A DNA stretch of 64,000 nucleotides from positions 20,007,825-20,071,824 of the forward strand of contig NW_027248278.1 in the NCBI RefSeq assembly GCF_041260155.1. Reading direction: 5' to 3'. Shown piece after piece: positions 26,426 to 38,990 of the stretch (position 1 is its first letter; each line of letters starts with the position of its first letter). The DNA is from Ptychodera flava (Eukaryota > Hemichordata > Enteropneusta > Ptychoderidae). Position numbers and translations under genes: made by a program. The notes under the pieces are model-generated. The model was not told the DNA's origin. It worked only from the letters and a program-made list of their open reading frames with translations, and made no database searches.

Positions 26426-26903
26426 GTAAGTAGACGAAAATTGTGCTATATGCTTTCAGTCTTAAAAATGTTTTAGTTTTTTCTGTAAGTTACACAACTT
26501 CCGATTTGTTGAATCAAGTAAGACGAATTCTTATCGGATATGTAAGAAGTTCGACGAGGGATGTTAAGTATTTAGCCAAGTTAATCGTTACGACATACTT
26601 AATCTCGATTTTAGAATAGCACATGGTAACTTTAAAAACACTTCAGATCTAACACTTAATTGACTTTACTGTAGACACGCCATTTTTTGGCTGAGAGGTT
26701 TTCCTCTGAGTTTAAATTTCATTCGCTGCCTTTTTAAAATGAAGACCGTAAAATGAAGGTTTCAAGTTGAACTCTAGGTAAACTTTGAAAATAAAGTCCA
26801 AATAAAAATTAAGTCTTATCTTATTATATAACGCATCAATGGAAAGTTGATTTCATCGCTGAGCTGCCAATACCCTGACGATTATTGACTCTCATTTCTG
26901 TAG

Positions 26904-27247
26904 GTATGAAGACGAGTGTGAGAAAAGGCAGAGCCTTAGAACAACGCTTTGATAATAGTCTATTACGACATTTGGCAAGCGGTTATAAGATCTACGTCCA
27001 ACCAAGGCTGGCTTCTGGGAAACGTCCGGACTTCATTCTACAAGACCCCTCTTTGAGACGATATCCTATTGAAGCTAAAAATTACAATAACAAACACAAA
27101 ATAGGCCTAGCTGATGTGAAGCAGGCATCTGCGTATAAGAAAGAAACTCGCTCTCCTGCGGCTATAATTATTTGCCCGCATGGGAGAGCCACAAAACAGG
27201 CATTGGCTCTTGCTCGAAAAAACAACGTATTTATCGAAAAGTTTTAA
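26904..27247 (+). CDS. Nuclease unit C, coding exon 3: PD-(D/E)XK nuclease domain
   Basis: With exon 2 this gives a 135-residue protein. Visible motifs, numbered on that protein: GRALEQRF with E34; KRPDFIL with D64; YPIEAKNY with E78 and K80; DVKQASAY with Q95; a hydrophobic strand AAIIIC at 107-112; and an end RATKQALALARKNNVFI. Order and spacing match the restriction-endonuclease-like fold, closest by eye to Mrr and archaeal Hjc resolvases, which cut DNA with a metal held by D, E and K. No methylase, helicase or transposase lies nearby. The last five residues (FIEKF) differ from A and E and may result from one extra T near 27229. No signal peptide; nuclear or cytosolic location is likely. 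Confidence 0.7.
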
Positions 27248-29009
27248 AACTTAATTCAGTAATATTCCAACATAAGTCTCCCTGTAAACCATTTATTCAT
27301 GAAGTTGACATTTATTGGACAAAAGACAATTAGTAATTTTTAAAACACTTCGCAATCACGAAGAATGAAATATTTAAATAGATGGTCTTCATATAATACA
27401 AACAAAATAACAAAAATGAACCCAAGATAGAAACGTGTGTCATTACTAGGTACCGGATTGATATATTAAACTTATTGAAAGAAGTACTTGCAATCAGGAG
27501 AGCGCTGGCTAGAGCATGTGATTTAGACTGCAATATAAATGATACAAATACAGTAAATGGGTTTAATAACAAGAAAATGTCAAGTGTTTCGCGTGAGGAT
27601 GCATATAGCTCTAACGATATTGAGATTCATGAGGTAAATCGGATTCTGAGATGGAATCACTGTTGTGACTGTCTAGTGTAGGAGAAATGTTAGGAATGCA
27701 AAACTACGGAGAATCTAGATGATAATCTTTCTAACAATTTTTTTCCTGTAAAATTGATATATGACATGTTATTGAGTTAGAAGTGTTTGTAAATCTTGCT
27801 TTCCAAGGTTTCATTATTTACTTGTTATTATTGCGGACCTTATAAGCTATCATAACAATGTGTAAAGGAATATTCTTGTTGCTTTAAATCCTAGATAATG
27901 ATTGTCAATTTAGTATATGAAAAATAAGTGAATAAAATGCATCCATTAATGCCTTTTTATTTCCTCATACACTGAGAATGGTTTGATTTGAAACTCGTTT
28001 TCCCTAGCACAGTGTTGTACTGCATTTATCAATTGCTCCTGCAGTCCCACTGTAATATGTCATCAGAATACTAAATTCAGAGGTGCAATACACTTCAGAA
28101 CGACACTAGCTCTCTGTCCCAGCTGTATAACAGACTAAAACACAAAAAATAATTTATACGATTGTAATAAATAATGTCTGTCAATCTTAATCGTAGACAA
28201 TTTTACGACACAGCTTTACAGTTCACAATACTTCTTCTTTCTAGTTTAGTTTCCATGACCTAGAGAGGTTAGTTTCTCTAAAATGTTCATATAAGAAAAA
28301 AACTGTACACATATATAGCTTAAATACCTGAACCTCTGATAATCATTATAACATTTCCCAAATTTTATTTGCATTGAGCCATTGCATTCCACTTCACATC
28401 CGGGTCTGACGTCATTTGGATCTTCTTCATGCCAAATGCAAACACTAAGCAAGGATCAGTGGAATGTGTAGCAATTTTACACTATCCTTAGATTTACGAT
28501 GTTTCAAACCTCTGAAATTTCAACCACTGTCACAGTTGTATTCCCCTGAAAAGTATCTTGATTGGAAAGAAAACAACTTGTCTTTATGCCAAATCATGAC
28601 GAGTACAAAATATAATGCCGATTTTTACACTTGCTGAGAACAGGTGACAAAACCATTTGATTTAAAAAATAAACATACGCCACTTCTGATAACTAAGTAG
28701 GGAAGTAGGGTATTTCACTTCTCTAATTATTTACTTCTCTTCCCTTTACTTTGGTGAATTCTGAGTTCCTTATTTTAGTCTTTACCTTTCCAGCTTGAGA
28801 TGAAACTTTCCCTCTCCCTTCGAAATATTTCTTATCTTGTTGAAAAGTGCAAACTATAGTCAATTATCATTCTTGTGTAAGTACAATGAACATGTCATGA
28901 CAAATTCTGTTTGTAAAAAGTGTAAATCGAGTTTCGAAATTGTGTCACGAGTACGCATAAATGAATATATAACTATCCGGATCTAAAAACTGTGAAACTA
29001 TAAGCTTAT

Positions 29010-31385
29010 CAAAAGTACGTAATACTGGAATACTCGAGTGCATTGAGAAACACAATCTTTATACTGTTTGTGCTCGCCTTGTGAACGTTTGACCTTAACG
29101 TATCCACATTTAATGCGCTACAGAGCCTTCAGGATAAAAGTTCCCAACTCGAGCTGGACGCATCGGCAGCTCACGGGAAAATGGTTCAAAATACACATTG
29201 TCACAACCAAGGTGGTCAAAATGAGTCGTAGACAGTTAGTGCTAAAGAAACACGATTGGACTAATTCGAATAATTGGATTTTCATATCGTGCGAATTTCT
29301 CAAAAGAGTTAGTTGCCATATACACTGAAGCTAAGTGTTGTAATATCGCAAATTACTCATAAAACAAGTGTGTAATTTAAAAAGAAAGGCAGATGAGATA
29401 ACATTTATAGATTCAACCAAAATACTTTAGCATTCAATTATCCACAATTAGTTCTAATGTATTAAGGTTAAAGTGGTTAAATCAATCAAAGACAAAAACA
29501 TAATTTATTATTACGACACCTAAAACAACGATATGATAGGTTTTATAATAAACTACAAAAAAAAGCCAACGGATTGGCTCGAAGCTAGTTCTGCGGCTAT
29601 CGCGCAAGACCCGAGCGCGATCGACATTCCACGGCAAAGCCGTTGAGTTGTAAAATTGAATAGGAATATTAATAGGGCTATAGAACGTGAAATGAGACAT
29701 GTTGAGTTGTAAATTGAACTCAGAATAGAATGTTGAGATTTGAAATTGAATTATGAACAGAATGTTGAGATTTGAAATTGAATTCAGAAATAGAATGTTG
29801 AGATTTGAAATTGAATTCAGAATAGAATGTTGACTTGTAAAATAGAATTCAGAACAGGAAAATAGAAAGTAGTAAATGTTGGCATGGATTCGACACTAGT
29901 GTGACACAATGATCCGTTTGTTTGTCACATATTCGTTTAACACTTACTGAACAATTTTTCAGGAGGATTGATTTACAACTTCTGGTACCACGGCGATGCC
30001 AGTTTTCAGACTGAGAGACATTTTGGAGAACCCGCTGAACCCAATTCAAATATTAAGCCAAGCCTCCATCGCAACGTCATAGAACTATGTCACTGCTATT
30101 TATAGAACTACCCTCACCGCACTTCGTGAAGACACAGATTTGCAAGGTCTCTTGACGGTCAGTGTTGAAATCACATACGGTAATTATAGCACTCCTTTTC
30201 ATAAGACAACGTACCCCGATTCGTGAAAACTTTCGAGATATTCTTTATAACGCCGCTGGAGATATACGGCAGAAATTCCCACAGTAATATCAATATGTGC
30301 ATAATGAGCGTCAAAGTGAATTGTCACGAGTGAATACCTTATGTTTGCTGAGGACGAAGTGCGTGAGAGAATTTGTTGCCCGCCATAATATCTTGAACAT
30401 TGTTCAAACAATTTCTGCAAGGAGCGTGATTCGCCCATGGCCCATGGATACTGCTAAAAAATAATTGCTTTTGTGCAACATCATCTACAGCATTTAGAGT
30501 TCGCTTAATTGCCGTCAGCCATGTTTTGCCTGCTATCCGGATAGCATGTGGATTTCAACAGACAAGTATATTTAACATTTATACACAGTCATCGTAGTAG
30601 TAAATGCACTTTATGTAAGGATACTTTATCTTCTCCATATATGTATGGTTTAGAATTGTTATCTTAGAGAATGGAATATCGGCAATATTAGGTTTCAACC
30701 TGTTTCTTGCTCTGTTTACGTGATATAACGTGTCAATTATTAACTAAGTATGCTATTGTTGCAACTGTTCAATGTTTGGATATTAAACTATGTCACCGCT
30801 AATTTTAATCGGGGTTTTCCCCCGCACAATTCAAATCAACGTAGTTGTAATTGATATGAATGCTTACGCTGCATTGACTTTAAGAATTCGTTGAATTTGC
30901 AATGAAAAATTTACACCATGCTCTGCTGACCAAGTAATATGTCGTAATACTCATCAAAACAGGTTAAAAGGATAGCACGTCTGCCAAAGGAACGTATGCT
31001 ATCAGGAAGAATTATAGATCGTGAAACAGTTTTTATCCCATAACACGGAAAAAGTACTTACTTTCTTCTCGGTTTTTTTTCTCGCCACGAATTCCGTAGA
31101 GCTTGTAATAGACGGAGACTAGCTCAAATATATTAATTGACATCAAATATTCTGCCATTTTGTTATTTAGCATGGCGTTGCCGAGAATCATGAAAGCATA
31201 TATATTGGAACTTACATGACTACAATCAATTAAATCTGTATTTATAGGTATGAACAGGTACATTAACGCCATTCTCCAGGTGCATTCTACAGGGATAATA
31301 AAGCTTCGATGCTGTTCTTTTCATATATTTTTCAGTATATGCTTACCGTGGAAAATTCCAGCATCAGATCACTAACGTTTATACG
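29010..31385 (+). repeat. Nuclease gene unit D, truncated
   Basis: Follows unit C directly and matches it closely up to ATCACTAACGTTTA near 31385, just before where exon 2 would start. After this the sequence is unrelated. The promoter, first exon and most of intron 1 remain; both coding exons are gone. Confidence 0.85.
30070..30179 (+). promoter_or_regulatory. Promoter and non-coding first exon of unit D, without coding exons
   Basis: AACGTCATAGAAC, TATTTATAG (30097-30105) and donor CATACG|GTAATTATA (30180) are all kept. If active, it would make a transcript with no nuclease, or one spliced to some downstream acceptor. Confidence 0.55.
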
Positions 31386-32209
31386 GTTATAATGCAATAT
31401 GTTCTGTAGCAAATAAAACAAATTTAAGTACACAGCATTGCCCTTTGTATTAGTCCAGGTAAATAATTGGTAGTATTTAGATTAGTTCTGACTGCACAGT
31501 AGTTTGCGACATAAAGTTTGGGGTATGGGGTAAATTTTGGTCCTATTTTATGAAAACTATAGCAGATATTGCACATTGCAATATTTCACTTTCAAGGAGA
31601 ATAAATCACCTTGCTAATTATACCCCATAAGCTAGGTCATGTTAAACAGTAAGCTCAGCAGATGACTTACAAGAAGACAGGTTTGACAAAATGCATGTGG
31701 GTAGCAAAATCGTGATTTTGCGGTACCCTCCAAATATGACAATAAAGCTATTGAGCCCTTATTTTTTCTGTTAAAATCCAATTCCTTACCTCGTGGGGAT
31801 CCCAATACTTTAGAAAAATACAGGTTTGTTAACGTCTGTGGTTGGGGGAGGTGTACGTAGACACCCCCTCTGGCCACTGCCTAGTGGAGTGATGGTGATG
31901 CTTGTTGAATCAGTAAGACAAGGAGGAATAGAAAATTTTCCAAATATAGGCCTTATTAAAATTATTTTATAGAGAAATATTTAAAAGGTAAATTTGTAAA
32001 AATAGACAATCATAAACAGTCTATTAACTTTAAGGAGAAAGTGACAATATGACTATGTTGGCGCGTTTTAAAGCCTTCTTTTTTAAAGCTTTGCGCTTAG
32101 TTCATTGCGTATTTAACTAATAACATGCCCTTCACGATATAACCATTATAGCCAAAACTTGCAAGGTTTAGTGACTACAGACAAGACTGCATGTGTAAAT
32201 ACCATTTTT
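31386..32209. other. Sequence after the unit D breakpoint, nothing recognised
   Basis: No domain is recognisable in the minus-strand open frame at 31632-31877, and no repeat shared with the rest of the window was seen. Confidence 0.4.
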
Positions 32210-33965
32210 AGCTCACGTGTGTAAACACGTGGGCTATTGTCATAGCGATGTCTGTCTGTCTGTTGTCCGTGTGTGTGTGTGGTGTGTGTGTGTGTGGTGT
32301 GTGTGTGTGTGTGTTAGTGTTGTGTGTGTGTGTCTGTCTGTCTGTCTGTTTACACGATAACTCAAAAACGCCTGAACGGATTCAAGTCAGATTTGGTACA
32401 CAGGTACCATATGCTACTTGCAAGAACTGATTAGATTTTGGTTAGTGTGGCTTGCATATTAATGAAGTTATGCAATATCGTTTTTTTCCGTACAATGGTT
32501 TCCCTATGGAGACGGTAATGACAGTGTAGACATATATCAAGAAATACTGCACAAAATTTCATGAAACTTTTCACAGATGACAATCTCAGAACATTATGAT
32601 GATACTGTGAGTGTCATGTCAATTACCTTCTCATTTGCATATTTAATAAACTTTTGTTATCAATGAGATAACTCTGAAATTCCTGCACCAAACTTGATGA
32701 TACTTGCAACAAATATTGATCTGATATATATCTAATTATACTTAGAAGCATTGGACAGTGTCTAGTTAATAAATAGGTCATTTGCATATTTTATGAAGTT
32801 TTTGTAATTAGTCATACAACTTCGATATCACTTCACCAAATGTGATGAAATCTGCTGCAGATACTGATCTGACTGATATCTAACTGTAGTGTAAAGCATT
32901 CAGTAGTGTGAAATTAATTAAGGGTTCATTTGCATATTTAATGAACTTTGTAATTAGGTATATAACTCTGAAATTACGGCACCCAAGTCTTTGAAATGGG
33001 GTACAGATATTGTTTTGATAAATATCTAATTGTACTGAGAAGCATTTGGCAGTGTCAAGTTAACGAATAGGTCATTTGCATATTTTATGAAGTTTTGTAA
33101 TTAGTGATATAACTCCAAAATAACTGCACCAAATGTTATGAAATCTGCTGCAGATACTGATCCGACAGATATCTAATTGTGGTGTAGAGCATTTACTTGT
33201 GTGAAGTTAATTAAGGGTTCATTTGCATATTTAATGAACTTTGTAATTAGTGATATTACTCCAAAATTACAGCGTTTAATTTGATGAAACTTGCTACAGA
33301 TGTTGATCTGATAAATATCCAATTGTACTGAGAAGCATTGAGCAGTGTCAAGTTAATAATTAGCTCATTTGCATATTTCATGAAGTTTTATAATTAGTCA
33401 TATAACTCCGAAATAACTGCATCAAATGTGATGAAAACTGCTGCATATAATGATCTGACAGATATCTAACTGTGTTGTAAAGCATTTAGTAGTGTAAAGT
33501 TAATTAAGGGTTCATTTGCATATTTAATAAACTTTGTAATTAGGTATATAACTCTGAAATTACGGCACCAAATTTTGTGAAACGTGCTACAGATATTGAT
33601 TTGATAAATATTTAATTGTGCTATGAATCATTGAACAGTGTCAAGTTAATATAGGGATTATTTGCATATTTAATGAACTTTGTAATTAGTGACATTACTC
33701 TAAAATTACTGCATTAAATTAAATAAAACGTGCTACAAATGTTGATCTGATGGATATCTAATTGTCCCATGAAGCATTGAGCAGTGTCAAGTTAATTAAC
33801 AGCTCATTTGCATATTAAATAAAGTTTTGTAATTAGTGATTAAAATCTGAGAGTACTGTGCGATGTTGAAAAAAACCTGCTTCATTTAGTGATAACATAA
33901 TATATCTTATTGTTCTGTGAAACGTACTACTATTAATGAACCTCTTTTTAAAACACGTGAGCATA
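32210..33965 (+). mobile_element. Helentron/pearl-like non-autonomous element 2
   Basis: Starts AGCTCACGTGT, forming a hairpin (ACGTGT-GTAA-ACACGT), followed by a GT/CTGT microsatellite (32252-32352), a short unique block, then a 147-bp tandem array. It ends with ACACGTGAGC, the complement of the start. The plan is the same as elements 1 and 3. Some words of its array (TTTGCATATTTAATGAACTT and TAATTAG) also resemble the second repeat type in element 1. No coding sequence. Confidence 0.6.
32633..33950 (+). repeat. Tandem array with 147-bp period and two-unit higher order
   Basis: TTTGCAT occurs at 32633, 32781, 32929, 33075, 33222, 33368, 33515, 33661 and 33807: spacings 148, 148, 146, 147, 146, 147, 146, 146. 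Units alternate for much of the array between a type with AAGGGTTCATTTGC...AATGAACTTT and one with GGTCATTTGC...ATGAAGTTTT, giving a dimer of about 293 bp. Confidence 0.85.
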
Positions 33966-34577
33966 TTCAGTTCATATCTGGTTTTCATTTTCTATGATGC
34001 TTCGTACAGTGCAATTAGTTATATTACATTCTAAATTTGTTTGGCTTGCTTCATGGAAAGGAAACCATCGTTATCGTATTTTCTTCCGGTTAAAAATATT
34101 GAATTACCAGACACAATTGATCTAAAACGTTTACAGCAAGTTTTCATATTTTAAATTTTGATGAATAAATATTTTGGTTTAAAAATATAATGAAGTTACA
34201 TCGTGACAACAAGCAGTAAAATTGAACCAAAATGAGAGGCACAGTTTTGCACAATTCTCCAAGAATCGGTATAGAATTGAATAGTCGATAGTTTGGTGAT
34301 TTTGAATGTTGCTGTTTTCTTGATGTTTTATTTTGCCATTCCTGTAATTTTTTGGTACGCAATCTCTGGCGAACAGACCCGTTAATTACCAGGTACAAAT
34401 GTTTTTTCATTGTCGGCTGAGTTGTGACTCAAACAATGATCATGCAAAATGTAATAAAAATATATCAGTGTCAAATGTCGTTTTCGAATAGTTTTACCAA
34501 GTACAAAACAATTTAAAAACCTCTCTGATTGCACTATTATCGGAGACATCAAGTTCTCAAATCTTCGATTGAAGAGT
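33966..34577. other. Unrecognised spacer
   Basis: Low-complexity AT-rich DNA with no credible coding frame and no repeat recognised elsewhere in the window. Confidence 0.4.
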
Positions 34578-34977
34578 GGTGTAACCTCCACAAATGTAAT
34601 ATCTCAACATATGTAATATCGACCACATTGTAATAAAATGCACCCATAAATGTAATATCGCCCATATATGTAACAAAAATCAACCATAAATGTAATAAAA
34701 AACACCAACCACAAATGTAATAAATGGTAACCATAAATGTAATAAAAAAATCACCCATAAATGTAATACTTGTCAACCATAAATGTTATAAATCTATTTT
34801 GTCGTTGCAATTGAGGAATTAGCCCTTAATATTGATCTATGTAATAAGGAAAGCAACTCCACACATTATTCAATTTCTTAATTTTTTGCGTTTAGTGTGT
34901 TTTGCATATTTGAAAGTGTATTTTACGTTTCCCTGTTTTGTGTACAGAACTGATTAGCCATGGCTAGACACCGCTGT

Positions 34978-35380
34978 TGTAACCTCCACAAATGTAATAA
35001 TCTCCACAAATGTAATATCAACCACAATTGTAATAAAATGCACCCATAAATGTAATATCGCCCATAAATGTAACAAAAATCAACCATAAATGTAATAAAA
35101 ACACCAACCACAAATGTAATAAATGGTAACCATAAATGTAATAAAAAAATCACCCATAAATGTAATACTTATCAACCATAAATGTAATAAATCTATTTTG
35201 TCGTTGCAATTGAGGAATTAGCCCTTAAATATTGATCTATGTAATAAGGAAAGCAACTCCACACATTATTCATTCTTAATTGTTTGCGTTTAGTGTGTTT
35301 TGCATATTTGAAAGTGTATTTTACGTTTCCCTGTTTTGTGTACAGAACTGATTGGCCATGGCTAGACACGCTGTAATCTG
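34978..35380. repeat. Second copy of the left foldback arm
   Basis: Matches 34578-34975 nearly base for base, including GTCGTTGCAATTGAGGAATT and GGCCATGGCTAGACAC (TAGCCATGGCTAGACAC in the first copy). It is a direct tandem duplication of arm plus inner flank. Confidence 0.8.
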
Positions 35381-35734
35381 AATGTCAGTGCAGTCTCTAC
35401 TCCAGAGTGGGGAAGACTGTATAACACTACGATCCTTTAACGCCGTTTTTTTCGAAAATTGCCGTACTTTTTAATCAATGGCCTCAAATTCGTCTTCAGT
35501 GGATAAAGTGTGTGGAATATCGATAGATTGTCTGTATTCCTATGTTGTCCCACTTGAAGTTTGTTCCTTCACTAGGGATGCCAGGATGTCTAATTTTGTT
35601 CTACTGTGTTCAAGGTAGTGTTCGTATTGTTTTTTACTAGATTGAAATATATGTTCTCGTCAACATGTTTTGGGTCGTAAGTTTCTGTTATAAGGTTTTA
35701 TATTTCTCTGTTATTTGTTCTGAGTCATCTGTCA

Positions 35735-35884
35735 TAAACTTTGTGTGGTATCACTGGTTGACGAGTTATTTTGACGCTTCCTTATTATGTAATTATCAGT
35801 GTCTAGAACTGCTGTTCCACTTCCATTATCTAACGGTTTGATCAGTACCTCGCCGTTTTCTGATAGCGTTCTCAAAGTATTCTA
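35735..35884 (-). pseudogene. Reverse-transcriptase-like fragment, possibly Penelope-type
   Basis: Read on the minus strand it contains NGEVLIKPLDNGSGTAVLD followed by TDNYI. This resembles the IKPADKG..VV.D..DYI motif found before the palm in Penelope-like and related reverse transcriptases. Nearby minus-strand words such as DDSEQITEKYKTL fit the stretch that usually follows. It is a short, decayed remnant inside the foldback element. The family call rests on one motif. Confidence 0.35.
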
Positions 35885-36407
35885 TTCTGTGTTTCGGAAA
35901 GGAAACCTAGTTTCAGGAAAGTATGCAATAACATTACACTAGTCTTATTAAAGTTATTATTTACTCAGAAGGGCAGTGATAACAAATGATACATATGCAA
36001 GTTCAAGTTTATTACATTTATGGTTGATTTTATTACATTCATGGTTAATTTGTTTATTACATTTGGGTTGCGGGTTGTTACATTAATGGTTGACTATTTT
36101 ATTACATTTGTGGTTGATTTTATTACAATTGTGGTTGATATTACATTTGTGGAGATTATTACATTTGTGGAGGTTACACGAGGGGGACTCCCCTTTCGAG
36201 CGCTCCACCTTCGCCCTGTTGCGCATTCTACCCTCTCCTACTATCACATATCTCGGTGAAAAGCTTCCTTACCGTCCATTTATATTTGAAAATAATTGAT
36301 TAACAACTGCCGGTACCATGGTGCCAGGCTGACGCCAAATTTCAGACCGTAAGAGAAATTCGAGAGAACCTGCTGCATCTCGATTGAATATTAAGTCCCG
36401 CCCACAT

Positions 36408-36536
36408 CGCAACGTCATAGAACTAGGTCACTCTTATTTATAGAAATACCCTCAGGGCAGGTGACGCAGCACAAATTACCAGAAGCAGAACTGAGGCAAC
36501 ATCGCTATTATATTTCAGTCTACATTATAACATAAG
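36408..36536 (+). promoter_or_regulatory. Promoter and non-coding first exon of nuclease unit E
   Basis: AACGTCATAGAACTAGGTCA leads into TATTTATAG (36435-36443), almost identical to A-D although the DNA downstream differs. The first exon body is unlike the others, yet the donor context ATAAG|GTAATTATACCACT (36537) is conserved. Such local conservation in a diverged copy argues that these sites work. Confidence 0.65.
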
Positions 36537-37223
36537 GTAATTATACCACTAATTAGTTCACAGGACAACAATATTGCCTCGATTTACGTACTACTTTGAG
36601 GGACTTCTTTAATACGTCGTCGTCTTGGGGAACATACGTGTACACAGCTAGTAATTTCTGTATGTCCAACATGCCTATCTCTAGACGCAAACTGTATCAG
36701 TGAAGTACGAAGGATTTGTCGCCCGATATAGCATTTCCAGGCATTAGTACAACACGATCCCGCATGGTAGATGATTTGCCGAGCTATCGAACAAAGAACA
36801 ATTACGTTTATGCAAATGTACATCGGCATTTCAGTGTCGGATTAAATAGTTGTCAACAAGGTCTTGTGTCGCACCTCTTGCCCGCTGTCCGAACGACAAT
36901 CGGGACTTCAGGAGAAAATATCTTTATATTTATACACACACAGTCTCATAGTGACTGCACCGTATGTCAGGATAACCTTTTCCTATATATGTATCGTTCA
37001 TAACTGTTTGATCAATAGTATTTTGAAAATGTATTTGCCTTAAATTTGTCCTATGTGCTGGGTACTGGTAATACTCAGTTGTCAATTATTAACTTAGCGT
37101 ACCATTGTTACAATAGTTCAAAGTTTGAATAGTGAACGATGTCATCGCTAATTTTAGCCGGGGATTCCCCTGCACAAGGCAGATCAATGTATTTTGTGAT
37201 GGATCGGAATGCTAGCGTTGCAT

Positions 37224-38729
37224 TAAGGGGAGAAACATTTGATTTTTGTCGGAAGGTATGGAGGAAATGGGTATGGGAGCATTTTTTTTTCCTGTCACAG
37301 TGACAGCATTTTTTTTTTCTACTGTCAGAGCTGCATCAATTTTTTTTTTTCAAATGGAGTAGCAGTGCAATATTTTTTCATTTTGTCATCAAGTTTGTAA
37401 TGCGTTGTATATAAGGGAGCCGTTATTATTTACGGCCTGAAACTCCAGAAAATTTCAAGTGAACCCCCCCCCCCCTCGCCAACCATGATTAATTTGAGTA
37501 CCTCCCCTCTCTAACTCTGAAATTTTGATTGATCGCCCCACTTAGAATTAATACAACATGTATTTGTAAAATTTACAAAATACAGCAACAGTAAAGACCT
37601 TTGAAATCCTGATGTACTCTGCTGAGACTATCACAGTTATCTCATATGGTTCAAAAAGGTGAACCCATCAAAATGAAATTGAAGTCACAATAAAAAAAAG
37701 ATAGAAAAGCTCACGCAGTATTAACCATATAGTATATTGTTTAATTTGGGATGGGTATTATGACAGGTTTTCACTAGAATATCTGACTAGGCAGATTTTG
37801 AAAGTACATGGGGAGAAAAACCCGAGAGGCTAGGGGGAAAGTGTCAGAGGGGCTTTCCCGTATCTTGCATGGAAAGGTTAAGATATTGATGTGTGCAATG
37901 GTGCAGTCTGGTGCTATCTGAGAGGTGTTTTTTTAATTTTTTTTACTAAGTGAACTGTTAGAAACCCTCAAGGGGAGAGCACGAGAGGGGTTTCCCCCTC
38001 TATTGGAAATTTTGAGAAATTGATGTGTTTAATGGTGCAATCTGAGAGGAGTTTCAATTTATTCGCCAAAATAAATTGAGTAACCCGTCCCCCTTCTTCC
38101 TCTCCACATTTTGAGTAACGCCCCCTGAAGTTTTCAATTTTTTAGTGACCCTCTCCCTTGTATTTCATTACATTTGTTGTTCCTCATTTTTCATTGTCAA
38201 CTTGTTCATCTTTCCTAATATATTTATATTGAGAGAATAATATATTGGTTTTAACACTAGTTTATTGAATCCTGTCTTGTGTTTTAAATTTTCACAATTT
38301 ACAGAAGTCAACTAGTCCCCTTTAGATAGTGCCTATGCCATTGAGATATTGCAACAGAAATCCTAAAATATGATTTCTTGGGTCAGAAAGGGAAGGAAAA
38401 CATTGAGTGCACTGAGGTTTAAGTGACCTATGTAGTGCATGCTTATATCATAAGTGCTGGGGAATAAAAAAGATTTGCTTGTGGTAAAAACATTTGCGCC
38501 GCCTATGGCTGGCGCGCCGGCAAAGAATACATGAGAAATATGGTTTCCAAATTTTGCTAATTTCTGGTGCATTGTGACAATTTTATTTTTAATTTTCTGT
38601 CTGTTATGACAATTTTTTTCTTCAGGCCATGACAGGATCAATTTTTTTTCTTCTATCTCACCTGTTGACAATTTTTTTCCTAAAAATCCTCCATATCACA
38701 CCCCCAGATATCAAATGGTTCTCCCCTTA
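37224..38729. mobile_element. TIR DNA element in intron 1 of unit E
   Basis: Left end TAAGGGGAGAAACATTTGAT and right end ATCAAATGGTTCTCCCCTTA are inverted copies. About 1.5 kb, with C- or G-rich and T-rich blocks (for example the C-run near 37467) and no transposase frame. The internal AAGGGAGCCGTTATTATTTA (37416) resembles the end of the element at 40522, suggesting nesting or a shared family. Confidence 0.65.
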
Positions 38730-38892
38730 CTTAAATGATAGATTCGTAAAATCACTAAATGCAAGTTTTGGCTAAACTGGTAATTATAAGATGTGGTAAA
38801 TACTCATTGTTTGAAGACAGTTTGATGGGATAACACATTTGCTGAAGGAAACGTATGCTATCAGGAAGAATAACCGACCATTCAAAAAATTT

Positions 38893-38958
38893 AGCTACTA
38901 TAGACTATAGTCTATAGAATCTATTGGGATTGGTATCCGTCTGGAGTGTAGTATTGTC

Positions 38959-38990
<32 letters not shown>

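Larger units (their letters stand above)
23600..29010 (+). repeat. Nuclease gene unit C
   Basis: Best preserved unit, about 5.4 kb, directly followed by unit D. It differs from all other units by a 355-bp MITE in its first intron (25552-25908). Its coding exons are open throughout. An AATAAA lies at about 27931, 0.7 kb after the stop. Confidence 0.85.
34578..36179. mobile_element. Foldback-type element with repeat-built terminal inverted repeats
   Basis: The left end GTGTAACCTCCACAAATGTA and the right end TACATTTGTGGAGGTTACAC are exact complements. Behind each lies an arm built from many short units of about 17 bp around ACCATAAATGTAATAAA (left) or its complement (right, 36000-36170). Arms built from short direct repeats are typical of foldback transposons, such as Drosophila FB and sea-urchin TU. 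The left arm with its inner flank is duplicated (34578-34975 and 34978-35380). The centre carries a reverse-transcriptase-like fragment. No transposase seen. Confidence 0.6.

Noticed and set aside
26904-27247. Bacterial contamination as the source of the nuclease domain
   Set aside because: The gene has spliceosomal introns with conserved phase, a TATA promoter, and lies among animal transposons.
34578-35380. Regularly spaced short repeats considered as a CRISPR array
   Set aside because: Unit of about 17 bp with almost no spacers, inverted copy at the other end, eukaryotic context: a foldback arm.
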